In this document: positions 6,764 through 13,244 of the stretch, piece by piece
How positions within the stretch are numbered: position 1 is the stretch's first letter
Layout: every line of letters begins with the position of its first letter
NCBI GenBank assembly: GCA_001564135.1
Contig: LKNH01000023.1
Location: 1-16,915, forward strand
Source: Halobacteriaceae archaeon Tc-Br11_E2g27
Lineage (GTDB): Archaea; Halobacteriota; Halobacteria; Halobacteriales; Haloarculaceae
Length of the DNA stretch: 16,915 nucleotides
Direction of reading: 5' to 3'
Made by a program: the position numbers and the translations under genes
Notes under the pieces: model-generated
Told to the model about the DNA's origin: nothing
Database searches by the model: none
The model's input: only the letters and a program-made list of their open reading frames with translations

Positions 6764-7038
6764 CTAAGTGAAAAAACTGAACGCTCGGCTTTGCCTCGCG
6801 TTCAGGGAACCGCACCTTCGGCGCGGATGCTCCGCTGACAGCCACTGCCCTCTCCAATCGACTGCGTTACTCACTCTCTCACGGCTTTCCCGTTCAAGCC
6901 ATTGGTGGTCTCAGTGCGTTCGACCACCCGACCCCTGCGTTACTCATCCTTCACACATTCGCGGCCCCGCGGGCACGCTGACCAGTGTGCGCCGAAGGAA
7001 AAGCTATACTCGTACAGTCTGATGGGTGTGGACCCTGC

Positions 7039-7929
7039 CTATGATTCGAGAAACCCTTCGACCTCGCCAAGCAACTGGTCGAGGTCATCAATAAGTGGCG
7101 AGTGACCACAGTTTTCGAGTTCGACAAACGTCGCCGTGTCACCGAGGTCAGTGAGTGTTTCTTCGACCATCTCTTCGGTGATAACGAGGTCATCCTCGCC
7201 ACGAAGCACCAGCGTCTCTGCCTCGATATCATCTACCAGCCCCGACCCTTCCTGAACTCCGTTGTGCTCGGTGCTGATATTGAAATGGACGAGTGCGTAA
7301 TCGACATCCACGAGATTTCGTTGGGTGAACATATCCTCGACATACTCGTCGTAGTGGTCGGGGTCCGGCTGGTTGTTGACGTAGATAAGCTGGTTCCAGA
7401 TACCTTTCATTAGTGCCTTATCCTCCTGTTCGTACGCCTGTAAGACGGGAGCGACCTGTACCGGGTCCTGTGCAATCTCCTCGCGGTCAGTCAGGAGTTC
7501 ATCGGTCGGCTGGCCGTTCTCGTCCTTTCTGTACATGGGATACCCACGCGTACTCGCTGGGGCAAGGAGAACGAGCTTTTCGACTTGGTCTGGGTGAGTG
7601 GCGGCATAGGTCATAGACACGCCGCCACCGGTGGACCAGCCCCAGAGATGAAACGATTCAAGACCAATCTCATCGACAAACAGGGCAACATCGTCAGCGA
7701 AGTCCGAAAGGGAATCTATCGGCTCGTGATAGCTCGATTGCCCGAATCCGCGCATATCCATCGCATAGAGCTTGTACCGCTCGTCCATCGCCTCAAGGAC
7801 GACATCCCAGTGCTTCGAGGATGTCATGTTTCCGTGTAACAGGAGTACGGGGATGGAACCTCCCTCGCGCTCCCGGTAGCCAATCGTCTCTCCGTTCGGT
7901 AACTCGACGGAATCAGTCGTCACTGCCAT
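7039..7929 (-). CDS. alpha/beta hydrolase
   Basis: This is a complete alpha/beta hydrolase of 296 residues counted from the ATG at 7929. The oxyanion segment is VLLLHGNMTSS at about residues 28-38. The nucleophile elbow is GWSTGGG with serine at about residue 99. The acid lies in RGEDDLVI near 244-250, and the histidine in ENCGHSPLI near 276. The catalytic triad is therefore intact. A cap region spans about 125-225. The fold covers esterases, haloperoxidases, lipases and C-C bond hydrolases, and the substrate cannot be told. I chose the ATG (MAVTTDSVELPNG) over the TTG two codons upstream. A TCTATAG box at 7952-7958 is centred about 26 nt before that ATG. It is transcribed divergently from the endonuclease III-like gene. 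Confidence 0.85.
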   Translation of the reverse strand: MAVTTDSVELPNGETIGYREREGGSIPVLLLHGNMTSSKHWDVVLEAMDERYKLYAMDMRGFGQSSYHEPIDSLSDFADDVALFVDEIGLESFHLWGWSTGGGVSMTYAATHPDQVEKLVLLAPASTRGYPMYRKDENGQPTDELLTDREEIAQDPVQVAPVLQAYEQEDKALMKGIWNQLIYVNNQPDPDHYDEYVEDMFTQRNLVDVDYALVHFNISTEHNGVQEGSGLVDDIEAETLVLRGEDDLVITEEMVEETLTDLGDTATFVELENCGHSPLIDDLDQLLGEVEGFLES

Positions 7930-7951
7930 AGTCAAACTATCGGACGCGGGG

Positions 7952-7958
7952 CTATAGA
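7952..7958 (-). promoter_or_regulatory. TATA box of the alpha/beta hydrolase gene
   Basis: TCTATAG on the minus strand is centred about 26 nt before the ATG at 7929. This spacing decides in favour of the ATG rather than the upstream TTG. Confidence 0.5.
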
Positions 7959-8010
7959 AACACGGGGAAAAACGGGTGGCTCAAATGGCCAGCGGTACAA
8001 TCAGTTAGCA

Positions 8011-8853
8011 ATGGCAGAACAGCGAACCGCAAGCACTCGCGCTGAGGCTGTCGTCGATGCGCTGGGACTGCTGTATCACAACGAACTCGACCCGGACGAG
8101 TTTATGCTGTTTCCTGAGAACAATGGCGCGGTGCTCGAAACGGAGGGAGAAGTTTCCGACTGGCAGGAGACTTTCGGCGGTCGAGATGGATTCGAGTGTC
8201 TTGTCAGAACAATACTGAGCCAAAACACAAGTGACAGCATCAGCAAGCCAGCACACGAGAACCTCCTGGAGCACTATGACAGCGAGTGTGAGGAGCATGA
8301 CCTTGCAGAATCACTGGCGAGTGCAGTTCAGAGCGAACTGGCAGATACCATCCGCTCCGCTGGCCTCTATAACCAGAAATCAAAACAGATTATCGGGGCC
8401 GCAGAGTGGGTCCTTGCTGAATTTGGCTCTGCCGCACGGTTCAACGAATTCGTTGTCGAAGAAAATCCCGACACAGTGAGAGAAAGCCTGCTCGACATCA
8501 ACGGCGTCGGGCCGAAAACTGCAGACTGTGTGTTGCTGTTTGCCGGCGGTCGAGATGGCGTCTTTCCAGTTGATACGCATGTTCACCGAATCGCCAGACG
8601 AATGGGGCTTGCTCCGCCGGATGCAGACCACGAGGAGGTACGTGAGCGGCTTGAAGAAACCGTCCCTGGGGATAAATGTGGATTCGGCCATACCGCAATG
8701 ATACAGTTCGGCCGAGAGTATTGCTCTGCCCAAGGGCCCGCTTGCCTTGATGACCCGGAGGCCTGCCCGCTCGTGGATATCTGTGACCAGGTCGGAATCG
8801 ACATGGGAGACAATGAGGCAGTTGACCCTGCTGAAATGAACAAACCGCTCTAA
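8011..8853 (+). CDS. endonuclease III-like HhH-GPD DNA glycosylase
   Basis: This 280-residue base-excision repair enzyme removes damaged bases and may also cleave the abasic strand. The HhH-GPD core spans about residues 58-235. The hairpin LLDINGVGPKTADCVLLF (160-177) carries the lyase lysine K169. VFPVDTHVHRIARRMG (184-199) carries the catalytic aspartate D188. A four-cysteine cluster, C238, C245, C252 and C258, has the spacing C-x6-C-x6-C-x5-C. Canonical Nth and MutY have x2 in the middle, so the [4Fe-4S] loop is widened here. An N-terminal extension of about 50 residues precedes the core. Lys plus Asp points to a bifunctional glycosylase, but the damage specificity is unclear. The stop codon overlaps that of the convergent NDUFA9-like gene. 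Confidence 0.87.
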   Translation: MAEQRTASTRAEAVVDALGLLYHNELDPDEFMLFPENNGAVLETEGEVSDWQETFGGRDGFECLVRTILSQNTSDSISKPAHENLLEHYDSECEEHDLAESLASAVQSELADTIRSAGLYNQKSKQIIGAAEWVLAEFGSAARFNEFVVEENPDTVRESLLDINGVGPKTADCVLLFAGGRDGVFPVDTHVHRIARRMGLAPPDADHEEVRERLEETVPGDKCGFGHTAMIQFGREYCSAQGPACLDDPEACPLVDICDQVGIDMGDNEAVDPAEMNKPL

Positions 8854-9740
8854 TTAGAGACACCGAGATACGTGGACAGTGTCATTAACTCGTCGGCTGT
8901 TTTCCCGAACGCCTCGATATCGTTACTGGTCGTCGTATTATCAAACTGGAGCGACCGGTACTGGTCGGGACCCATCGGGAAGCCGGGAATAGCGCCCGCT
9001 ACGGTGAGACCGATTTTCGCAAGCGACATCGGGACAGGAAGGACGCGGACGGACTGTCCCCGTGCCCTGCGTGCCAGTGTGGCGACTTCAGCGAGTGTTA
9101 ACACTTCTGGTCCGCCTATCTCGTAGACCGCTCCGATATGGGATTCGTCGGTCAGTGAGTCAGCGAGTATTTCGACGAAGTCACCGACATAAATTGGCTG
9201 AAATCGTGTTGAACCGCCGCCGGGAAGCGGCGCAAGAACTGGTGGCGTCAGTTTACGAGTGAAGCTGACAAACTCCCCGCCGTCACCGAAAACGACAGAT
9301 GGCTGGAAAATAGTCCAATCAAGTGATGAAGCCTTGACAGCTGCATCGGCGTTTCCTTTTGCTCGAATATAATGGGTATCACCGCTGGGGTCAGCACCCA
9401 GTGCGCTCAGTTGGATGAAACGGTCGACACCATGTTGTTCGGCGGCTTTGAGACAGTTCTCAGTCCCTTTGCGGTGAACCCTGTCGTGCATGTCGTTTCC
9501 ACCGGACGGCTGAGTGAGCGGAGAGAGCGAAACGAGATTAATGACCGCATCTTTCCCTCCGAATGATTCGACGATTGAATCGTATGCGGAGACATCACCC
9601 ATCACTGTTTCGACCCCATCAGGCAGGTCATCAGCGTCCGGGTTTCGCGCCAGTGCAGTAACTGTATGTCCTCGCTCAACGAGTTCCGCACAGAGATGAC
9701 CGCCAATGAAACCGGTACCGCCAGTCACGAGAATATCCAT
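8850..9740 (-). CDS. NAD(P)-binding atypical SDR protein, NDUFA9-like
   Basis: This extended or atypical short-chain dehydrogenase has 296 residues from the ATG at 9740. The dinucleotide-binding motif TGGTGFIGGHL is at the N-terminus. MGDVSAYDS is the usual acidic segment after strand 3, followed by INLVSLS. QLSALGA and YIRAK take the place of the catalytic Ser and YxxxK. PSVVFGDGGEFV and FQPIYVGDFVE are typical of the NDUFA9-like group of complex I associated proteins. In haloarchaea such proteins are free-standing and of unknown substrate. The ATG is preferred over the TTG two codons upstream, because an ATTTATC box at 9764-9770 is centred 27 nt before it. It converges on the endonuclease III-like gene and is divergent from the HAD phosphatase gene. 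Confidence 0.85.
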   Translation of the reverse strand: MDILVTGGTGFIGGHLCAELVERGHTVTALARNPDADDLPDGVETVMGDVSAYDSIVESFGGKDAVINLVSLSPLTQPSGGNDMHDRVHRKGTENCLKAAEQHGVDRFIQLSALGADPSGDTHYIRAKGNADAAVKASSLDWTIFQPSVVFGDGGEFVSFTRKLTPPVLAPLPGGGSTRFQPIYVGDFVEILADSLTDESHIGAVYEIGGPEVLTLAEVATLARRARGQSVRVLPVPMSLAKIGLTVAGAIPGFPMGPDQYRSLQFDNTTTSNDIEAFGKTADELMTLSTYLGVSN

Positions 9741-9763
9741 ACGCAATCATAGGCTGGAAAGCG

Positions 9764-9770
9764 GATAAAT
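9764..9770 (-). promoter_or_regulatory. TATA box of the NDUFA9-like gene
   Basis: ATTTATC on the minus strand is centred 27 nt before the ATG at 9740, consistent with a leaderless transcript. Confidence 0.5.
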
Positions 9771-9791
9771 CTGTCCAGCCAATCCGTGAGA

Positions 9792-9797
9792 TTATCC
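9792..9797 (+). promoter_or_regulatory. possible TATA box of the HAD phosphatase gene
   Basis: TTATCC is centred about 27 nt before the ATG at 9821. It lies only about 25 bp from the divergent TATA box of the NDUFA9-like gene, so the two promoters are nearly back to back. Confidence 0.35.
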
Positions 9798-9820
9798 GCT
9801 TGAATGTCCTATAGCCAGTA

Positions 9821-10609
9821 ATGAGCTTCAGCGGTGCAATTGTTGACCTCGACGGCACGGTCTATCATGGCGGGTCGGTCTTTGATGGCGTCCCGGAAAC
9901 GATTGATACACTGAGAGAGAACGGTGTTGAGTTGTTTTTCTTCTCGAATAACCCTATTCGCGATGGCGACGATTATGTCTCGTATCTCACAGAGCAGGGT
10001 GTCGACGTAAACCCGGGAGAAGCAGGGTCAGCAGGGGATGTGACTGTTGAGTATCTCACGGAGAACCATTCAAATGACACTCTCTTTTTCATCGGAAGCG
10101 ACGGACTCCGGGCACAGTTGGAAATGGCTGGACTCACACTGACTGATACACCAGAGGAAAGCGATGTCCTCCTCGTTTCGTGGACGCCAGAATTTAATTA
10201 CGACGACATGAACGACGCGCTGGCAGCGATTGATGATGAGACGATATTTCTCGGGACGGACCCGGATCGGACGTTTCCCGACGAGAACGGAGATGTAATG
10301 CCGGGGTCGGGAGCCATAATCGACTCAATTGCGGTTACAGTCGACCGTGAACCTGATGCGGTACTTGGTAAACCGTCCAGATGGGCACAAAAGTACGCAG
10401 TAGACCGACTTGGTGTTCCACCGGAGGAGTGTTTGATTGTCGGAGATAGGCTTGATACGGACCTCTTGCTTGGCGACCAGGTCGGAATGACAACGGTTCT
10501 CGTTTTGACGGGCGTAACTGACCGCGATGATATCGAATATGGACCGGTAACTCCTGATTATATCCTGAAAGACCTCACCGAGATTGAGCAAGTACTGACA
10601 GACCACTAA
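9821..10609 (+). CDS. HAD-superfamily class IIA phosphatase, NagD-like
   Basis: This 262-residue phosphatase carries all four HAD motifs. Motif I is DLDGT at residues 9-13, with nucleophile D9 and acid D11. Motif II is SNN at 42-44. The motif III lysine is K184 in LGKPS. Motif IV is GDRLDTD at 208-214. PGSGAI at 161-166 lies in the class IIA cap. The layout matches the NagD, AraL and 4-nitrophenylphosphatase group, which dephosphorylates nucleoside monophosphates and sugar phosphates in the cytoplasm. The actual substrate cannot be read from the sequence. The start ATG directly precedes SFSGAIVDLDGTVYHGG and leaves the usual short N-terminus. The gene stands alone on the plus strand; the nearest downstream gene starts 160 bp later. 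Confidence 0.88.
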   Translation: MSFSGAIVDLDGTVYHGGSVFDGVPETIDTLRENGVELFFFSNNPIRDGDDYVSYLTEQGVDVNPGEAGSAGDVTVEYLTENHSNDTLFFIGSDGLRAQLEMAGLTLTDTPEESDVLLVSWTPEFNYDDMNDALAAIDDETIFLGTDPDRTFPDENGDVMPGSGAIIDSIAVTVDREPDAVLGKPSRWAQKYAVDRLGVPPEECLIVGDRLDTDLLLGDQVGMTTVLVLTGVTDRDDIEYGPVTPDYILKDLTEIEQVLTDH

Positions 10610-10769
10610 GTGCTGTCACCCTCAGTCACACGACATGCTGTCCAATATCACCGCAGTGGCAACTTCTGACGAGACCAGATACCTTTTGTAGATGAGCTAT
10701 GAACTTCCAACACCGGCAAAGTTTACCCCAGCCCAACCTTTTTCACAGGTGGTAGTTGTACAGGTTGGT

Positions 10770-11027
10770 ATGGTCGACAAAGAAGACCTACGACAGCAGT
10801 TCACGGAAGCATTCGAAGGAGCAGACTACCCAGTCAACAGCCCAATGGACCTCGTTCCGGCACTCCCAGACGGGCCAGCGACCTCTTTCGAATCGGGGGA
10901 CTTTTCGATGACTGCAATGGAACTGAACTCGGAAATATCGGGTGGGGACAGCGAGTTCCCATACGAAAGCGTCGAAGAACTCGTCGATGACCTGATGGAA
11001 GGTCTCGAAGACAGCGGTCACTTCTAA
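10770..11027 (+). CDS. DUF5789 family protein, paralog 1
   Basis: This small acidic protein has 85 residues from the ATG at 10770. Starting from an upstream ATG at 10692 would add 26 residues absent from the paralog, so I reject that start. The paralog aligns from MADKEELREQF onward. Conserved stretches shared by the two are YPV.SPMDL.PALPDGP, T.FESG.FSMTAMELN and a C-terminal helix ending in acidic residues. I recognise this as the haloarchaeal DUF5789 family. No function is known, and no catalytic or metal-binding residues stand out. Its stop codon TAA at 11025-11027 shares its last base with repeat copy 2, so the repeat forms its 3' untranslated region. Confidence 0.8.
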   Translation: MVDKEDLRQQFTEAFEGADYPVNSPMDLVPALPDGPATSFESGDFSMTAMELNSEISGGDSEFPYESVEELVDDLMEGLEDSGHF

Positions 11028-11106
11028 TACTACCGGACGTAAGCCTTTGAACCATCTCGCCACCCCGGGGTGGCGAGTAAGTTTACGAAGTTACGTCCGG
11101 CAGTAT
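11027..11106 (+). repeat. 80-bp terminal-inverted-repeat element, copy 2 (MITE-like)
   Basis: It has the same ends as copy 1: ATACTACCGGACGTAA (11027-11042) and TTACGTCCGGCAGTAT (11091-11106). The inside carries a perfect 22-bp palindrome at 11056-11077, with half-site CTCGCCACCCC followed directly by its complement. It lies between the two DUF5789 genes, starting on the last base of the first gene's stop codon. Relative to copy 1 it differs at 8 positions without gaps, and most differences fall in the core. In transcripts it would form a very stable hairpin, so it could end transcription or protect the 3' end of the first gene. No T-run follows. Confidence 0.7.
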
Positions 11107-11180
11107 AAGGGATTACCCTATTCTTTTGTGAACTCACACGTGGTGAGCAACAGCCACGCCGTTCAACAGTTCATATATCA

Positions 11181-11188
11181 AATTATTT
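11181..11188 (+). promoter_or_regulatory. possible TATA box of DUF5789 paralog 2
   Basis: The AT-rich sequence AATTATTT is centred about 29 nt before the ATG at 11214. A second AT-rich site, CATATATCA, lies just upstream at 11172. Confidence 0.35.
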
Positions 11189-11213
11189 GCGACTGCATAT
11201 TGATAGGGCACAT

Positions 11214-11468
11214 ATGGCCGATAAAGAAGAATTGCGCGAGCAGTTTCAGGAGGCATTCGAAGATGCAGCATACCCAGTGACATCGCCTATGGATCTTATT
11301 CCGGCACTGCCAGATGGTCCGGCGACAACCTTTGAATCTGGTGAGTTCTCAATGACAGCGATGGAACTCAATACGGAACTATCGGGAGGTGTCAACTTCC
11401 CGTTTCAGGACGTTGACGAACTCGTGGACACGATGATGGAGCAACTGGAATCGGAAGATTACCTTTAG
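11214..11468 (+). CDS. DUF5789 family protein, paralog 2
   Basis: This 84-residue protein is a close paralog of the gene ending at 11027. The two align along their full length, with one residue fewer here near SGGVNFPF. The shared core includes SPMDL, PALPDGP, FESG, FSMTAMELN and ELVD. I chose the ATG at 11214 over a TTG at 11187, because MADKEELREQFQEAFE matches the paralog's start exactly in register. The tandem pair suggests a local duplication followed by divergence, with repeat copy 2 between them. The family is haloarchaeal and of unknown function. An AT-rich promoter lies upstream, so it is probably transcribed separately from paralog 1. tRNA-Gln follows 77 bp downstream. Confidence 0.82.
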   Translation: MADKEELREQFQEAFEDAAYPVTSPMDLIPALPDGPATTFESGEFSMTAMELNTELSGGVNFPFQDVDELVDTMMEQLESEDYL

Positions 11469-11545
11469 GTCCATTTTCAGGGTGGTGGTACCTTGTCGAC
11501 CTGGAGAGTAAAGCACTTGTATACCACCGGATTATCCACGTACGA

Positions 11546-11618
11546 AGCCCTGTGGTGTAGCGGCCAATCATAGCGGCCTTTGGAGCCGCTGACGCTGGTT
11601 CGAATCCAGCCAGGGCTA
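11546..11618 (+). tRNA. tRNA-Gln (anticodon TTG)
   Basis: The gene is 73 nt long. The acceptor stem AGCCCTG (11546-11552) pairs with CAGGGCT (11611-11617), followed by discriminator A11618. The anticodon arm is GCGGC-CTTTGGA-GCCGC, which gives TTG for the glutamine codon CAA. The T arm is GCTGG-TTCGAAT-CCAGC. A1 is usual for haloarchaeal tRNA-Gln. A TTGTATACC promoter-like sequence begins near 11517. No T-run follows the gene. Confidence 0.94.
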
Positions 11619-11742
11619 CTTCTGCGAACGACTGTGAGCATGAATAGCAACTGGATTCGAATCAGGGAACGGAGCGTATGGAGTGACTGGGGTTCGGTAT
11701 CCAGCCAGGGCTACTTCTGCGAACGACTGTGAGCATGAATAG
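11604..11742 (+). repeat. 44-bp direct repeat of the tRNA-Gln 3' end and downstream flank
   Basis: Positions 11604-11647 and 11699-11742 are identical over 44 bp, 95 bp apart. The repeat covers the last 15 nt of tRNA-Gln and 29 nt downstream. A third, shorter fragment, CTGGATTCGAATCAGGG at 11651-11667, looks like the T arm with a deletion. Before the second copy, GGGGTTCGGTATCCAG resembles a damaged T arm. The pattern suggests stacked attachment-site scars or slippage duplication. Confidence 0.7.
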
Positions 11743-11752
11743 TAACAGGTGG

Positions 11753-12340
11753 TTAGACTCCTTCTTGGAGCCGTTCATACTGCTCTCGAAAGCGGGCCTG
11801 ACACGACGAACAACAGAAATGATAGAGCTCTCCATCGAACTGTTCCTGCTCACCTTCTTCGGAAACACGGTTGCCACACTCCGCACAGGCAATTGCCATG
11901 TCACGCTCCGTCAGCGTCGGTGTCCATTGTTCGCCCTGTAATGGACTAACCGAATAGTCCACAACAGCCTCAAGCGGCAGTGTCTCACGGAGCAAGGCGC
12001 CGACATCCTGTTTAACTGCTATCGTACAGACAACCGTGTCGTCGACAGTTGCAAAAATGTGCTCGACAGCTTCGACCGCAGAAAGCGCCTGTCTTAACTC
12101 CGATGCTGACCCCGGTGTCCCTGTAATGGTGACAAGCATTGACTGTGACTCACGGAGCTTTGATTGGTCGATATCGACGGTAAATCGTGTGATGATGCCA
12201 AGCTCCTGTAACCGGTCGATGCGGTCGGAAACGGCTGGTGGAGACAACCCAACGGCATCTGCAAGGTCGCTGTAGGGGAGCCTACTATCTTCCAATAGCA
12301 GTTCTAGTAGTTTTTGGTCGGTTTCATCAAGCCCCCGCAT
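11753..12340 (-). CDS. Lrp/AsnC family regulator with C-terminal TRASH metal-sensing domain
   Basis: This 195-residue regulator is made of three parts. An AsnC-type winged helix-turn-helix spans residues 1-52 (LDETDQKLLELLLEDSR, then LADAVGLSPPAVSDRIDRL). An Lrp effector/oligomerisation domain spans about 60-140. A TRASH zinc-finger-like domain spans 151-190, with C152 and C155 in CAECGN and H174, C176, C177 and C180 in YHFCCSSC. TRASH domains bind heavy metals. From the literature, Halobacterium salinarum has a protein of this build that regulates copper efflux. A copper or other transition-metal sensor is therefore likely, but the target genes are not in this window. The ATG is 2 bp downstream of the MntR/DtxR stop codon, so both should be on one transcript. 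Confidence 0.87.
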   Translation of the reverse strand: MRGLDETDQKLLELLLEDSRLPYSDLADAVGLSPPAVSDRIDRLQELGIITRFTVDIDQSKLRESQSMLVTITGTPGSASELRQALSAVEAVEHIFATVDDTVVCTIAVKQDVGALLRETLPLEAVVDYSVSPLQGEQWTPTLTERDMAIACAECGNRVSEEGEQEQFDGELYHFCCSSCQARFREQYERLQEGV

Positions 12341-12342
12341 GG

Positions 12343-13032
12343 TTACTGAGATACTGCATTTTCGGTGGTTTCCGAGGTCGTTTCAACACGGATCGCTGCC
12401 GCGACTCTGTCTGGGACGGAAACTGATTTCCCATCTGCGAGTTCGACCGTTATCATCCCTATCGGTGCAATCTCGGTAATCGTAATCTCAGTCCCAGGTG
12501 TGAGGCCGACATCCTGCAAATAGTCGAGTTCCTCGGGATTACGGTCACGAACCCGTTTGATAGTGACCGTTTCGCCTTCTCTTTGTTCACACAGCGTCGG
12601 TCCTTCAGCCTGTGTAAGCGGTTCCAGCGCATCGTTTGGAATGGGGTCCCCGTGCGGGTCAAACTCAGGTTCGTCAAGCACTTCGGCAACACGGCGCTCA
12701 AACTCCTCGCTAATGTGATGTTCTAGTCTGTCGGCCTCGTCGTGGACATCGGCCCAATCGTAACCGAGTCGTTCAGTGAGGTATGTTTCGAGTAGTCGGT
12801 GGTGACGGATGACTTCAAGAGCAACCGTTTCACCCTCTGGAGTGAGTTCGACTCCTTTGTACTTTTCGCGCTCAACCAGTTCCCGCTCTTCGAGTTTTTC
12901 CATCATACTCGTCGCGGTTGGCGGCGTCACGTCGAGATGCTCAGCGAGGCTGGAGGTTGAGACTGGGGGCTCATCGACCCGCGACAGTTCGTAAATCGCC
13001 TTCAGATAATCTTCCATTTTTGCACTGAGCAT
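12343..13032 (-). CDS. DtxR/MntR family metal-dependent transcriptional regulator (SirR-like)
   Basis: This 229-residue repressor has three domains. The N-terminal winged helix spans residues 1-65 (VSTSSLAEHLDVTPPTATSMMEKL). The metal-binding and dimerisation domain spans about 66-135. A FeoA/SH3-like domain spans about 150-220. Compared from memory with DtxR and B. subtilis MntR, the first site has D8 (in MEDYL) where DtxR has Met10. It also has Asp where DtxR has Cys102, in HDEADRLEHHIS. The Glu and His that follow are kept. Asp8 and an acidic residue at the Cys102 position point to manganese rather than iron. Such proteins repress metal uptake genes when the metal is abundant. The second gene of the operon is a TRASH-domain regulator. 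No uptake system is nearby. Confidence 0.88.
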   Translation of the reverse strand: MLSAKMEDYLKAIYELSRVDEPPVSTSSLAEHLDVTPPTATSMMEKLEERELVEREKYKGVELTPEGETVALEVIRHHRLLETYLTERLGYDWADVHDEADRLEHHISEEFERRVAEVLDEPEFDPHGDPIPNDALEPLTQAEGPTLCEQREGETVTIKRVRDRNPEELDYLQDVGLTPGTEITITEIAPIGMITVELADGKSVSVPDRVAAAIRVETTSETTENAVSQ

Positions 13033-13120
13033 CTTTGCTGCGATGCGGTACGGTCGTTCCCCTCAAAAACGTGCCGACCACAGATACTGTCTGATAGTGA
13101 TTATTGCGGTACTTTTCGTG

Positions 13121-13148
13121 CCTCTGACACAGCGATTGGTGTCTCAGG
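13121..13148. promoter_or_regulatory. imperfect inverted repeat upstream of the MntR-like gene
   Basis: CCTCTGACAC (13121-13130) and GTGTCTCAGG (13139-13148) are inverted repeats matching at 8 of 10 positions with an 8-nt spacer. They lie about 90 bp before the ATG at 13032, in a 212-bp gap that otherwise shows nothing recognisable. An operator is possible but unproven. Confidence 0.25.
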
Positions 13149-13244
13149 ATGTATAACACACAGTTTGCGCTTTCTCGGCGGTAAAGACTCGTACTAATCA
13201 ATATGAGGGATGGCGCGGATTATCATGAACAGCTAACAGAACAG

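Larger units (their letters stand above)
6608..7038. other. gene-poor stretch with tRNA-Ser fragments and several hairpins
   Basis: These 431 bp separate tRNA-Ser from the alpha/beta hydrolase gene. They hold a T-run, one inverted and one direct fragment of the tRNA-Ser T arm (6647-6658 and 6700-6713), and stem-loops at 6722-6763, 6778-6804 and 6904-6928. CTGCGTTACTCA occurs twice, near 6862 and 6935. Open frames crossing the region encode Arg-, Ser- and Cys-rich translations unlike haloarchaeal proteins, so I judge it non-coding. It may be the decayed remnant of an integrated element. Confidence 0.55.

Noticed and set aside
6768..7022. An 84-residue frame in the gene-poor stretch after tRNA-Ser
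   Set aside because: Its basic, Cys- and Trp-rich translation, absence of a start signal and overlap with hairpins indicate non-coding DNA.
7930..7935. A TTG start two codons before the ATG of the alpha/beta hydrolase
   Set aside because: The TATA box spacing fits the ATG better, and TTG starts are uncommon in haloarchaea.
10692..10769. An upstream in-frame ATG extending DUF5789 paralog 1 by 26 residues
   Set aside because: The paralog aligns from MADKEELREQF only, and the extension has no counterpart.
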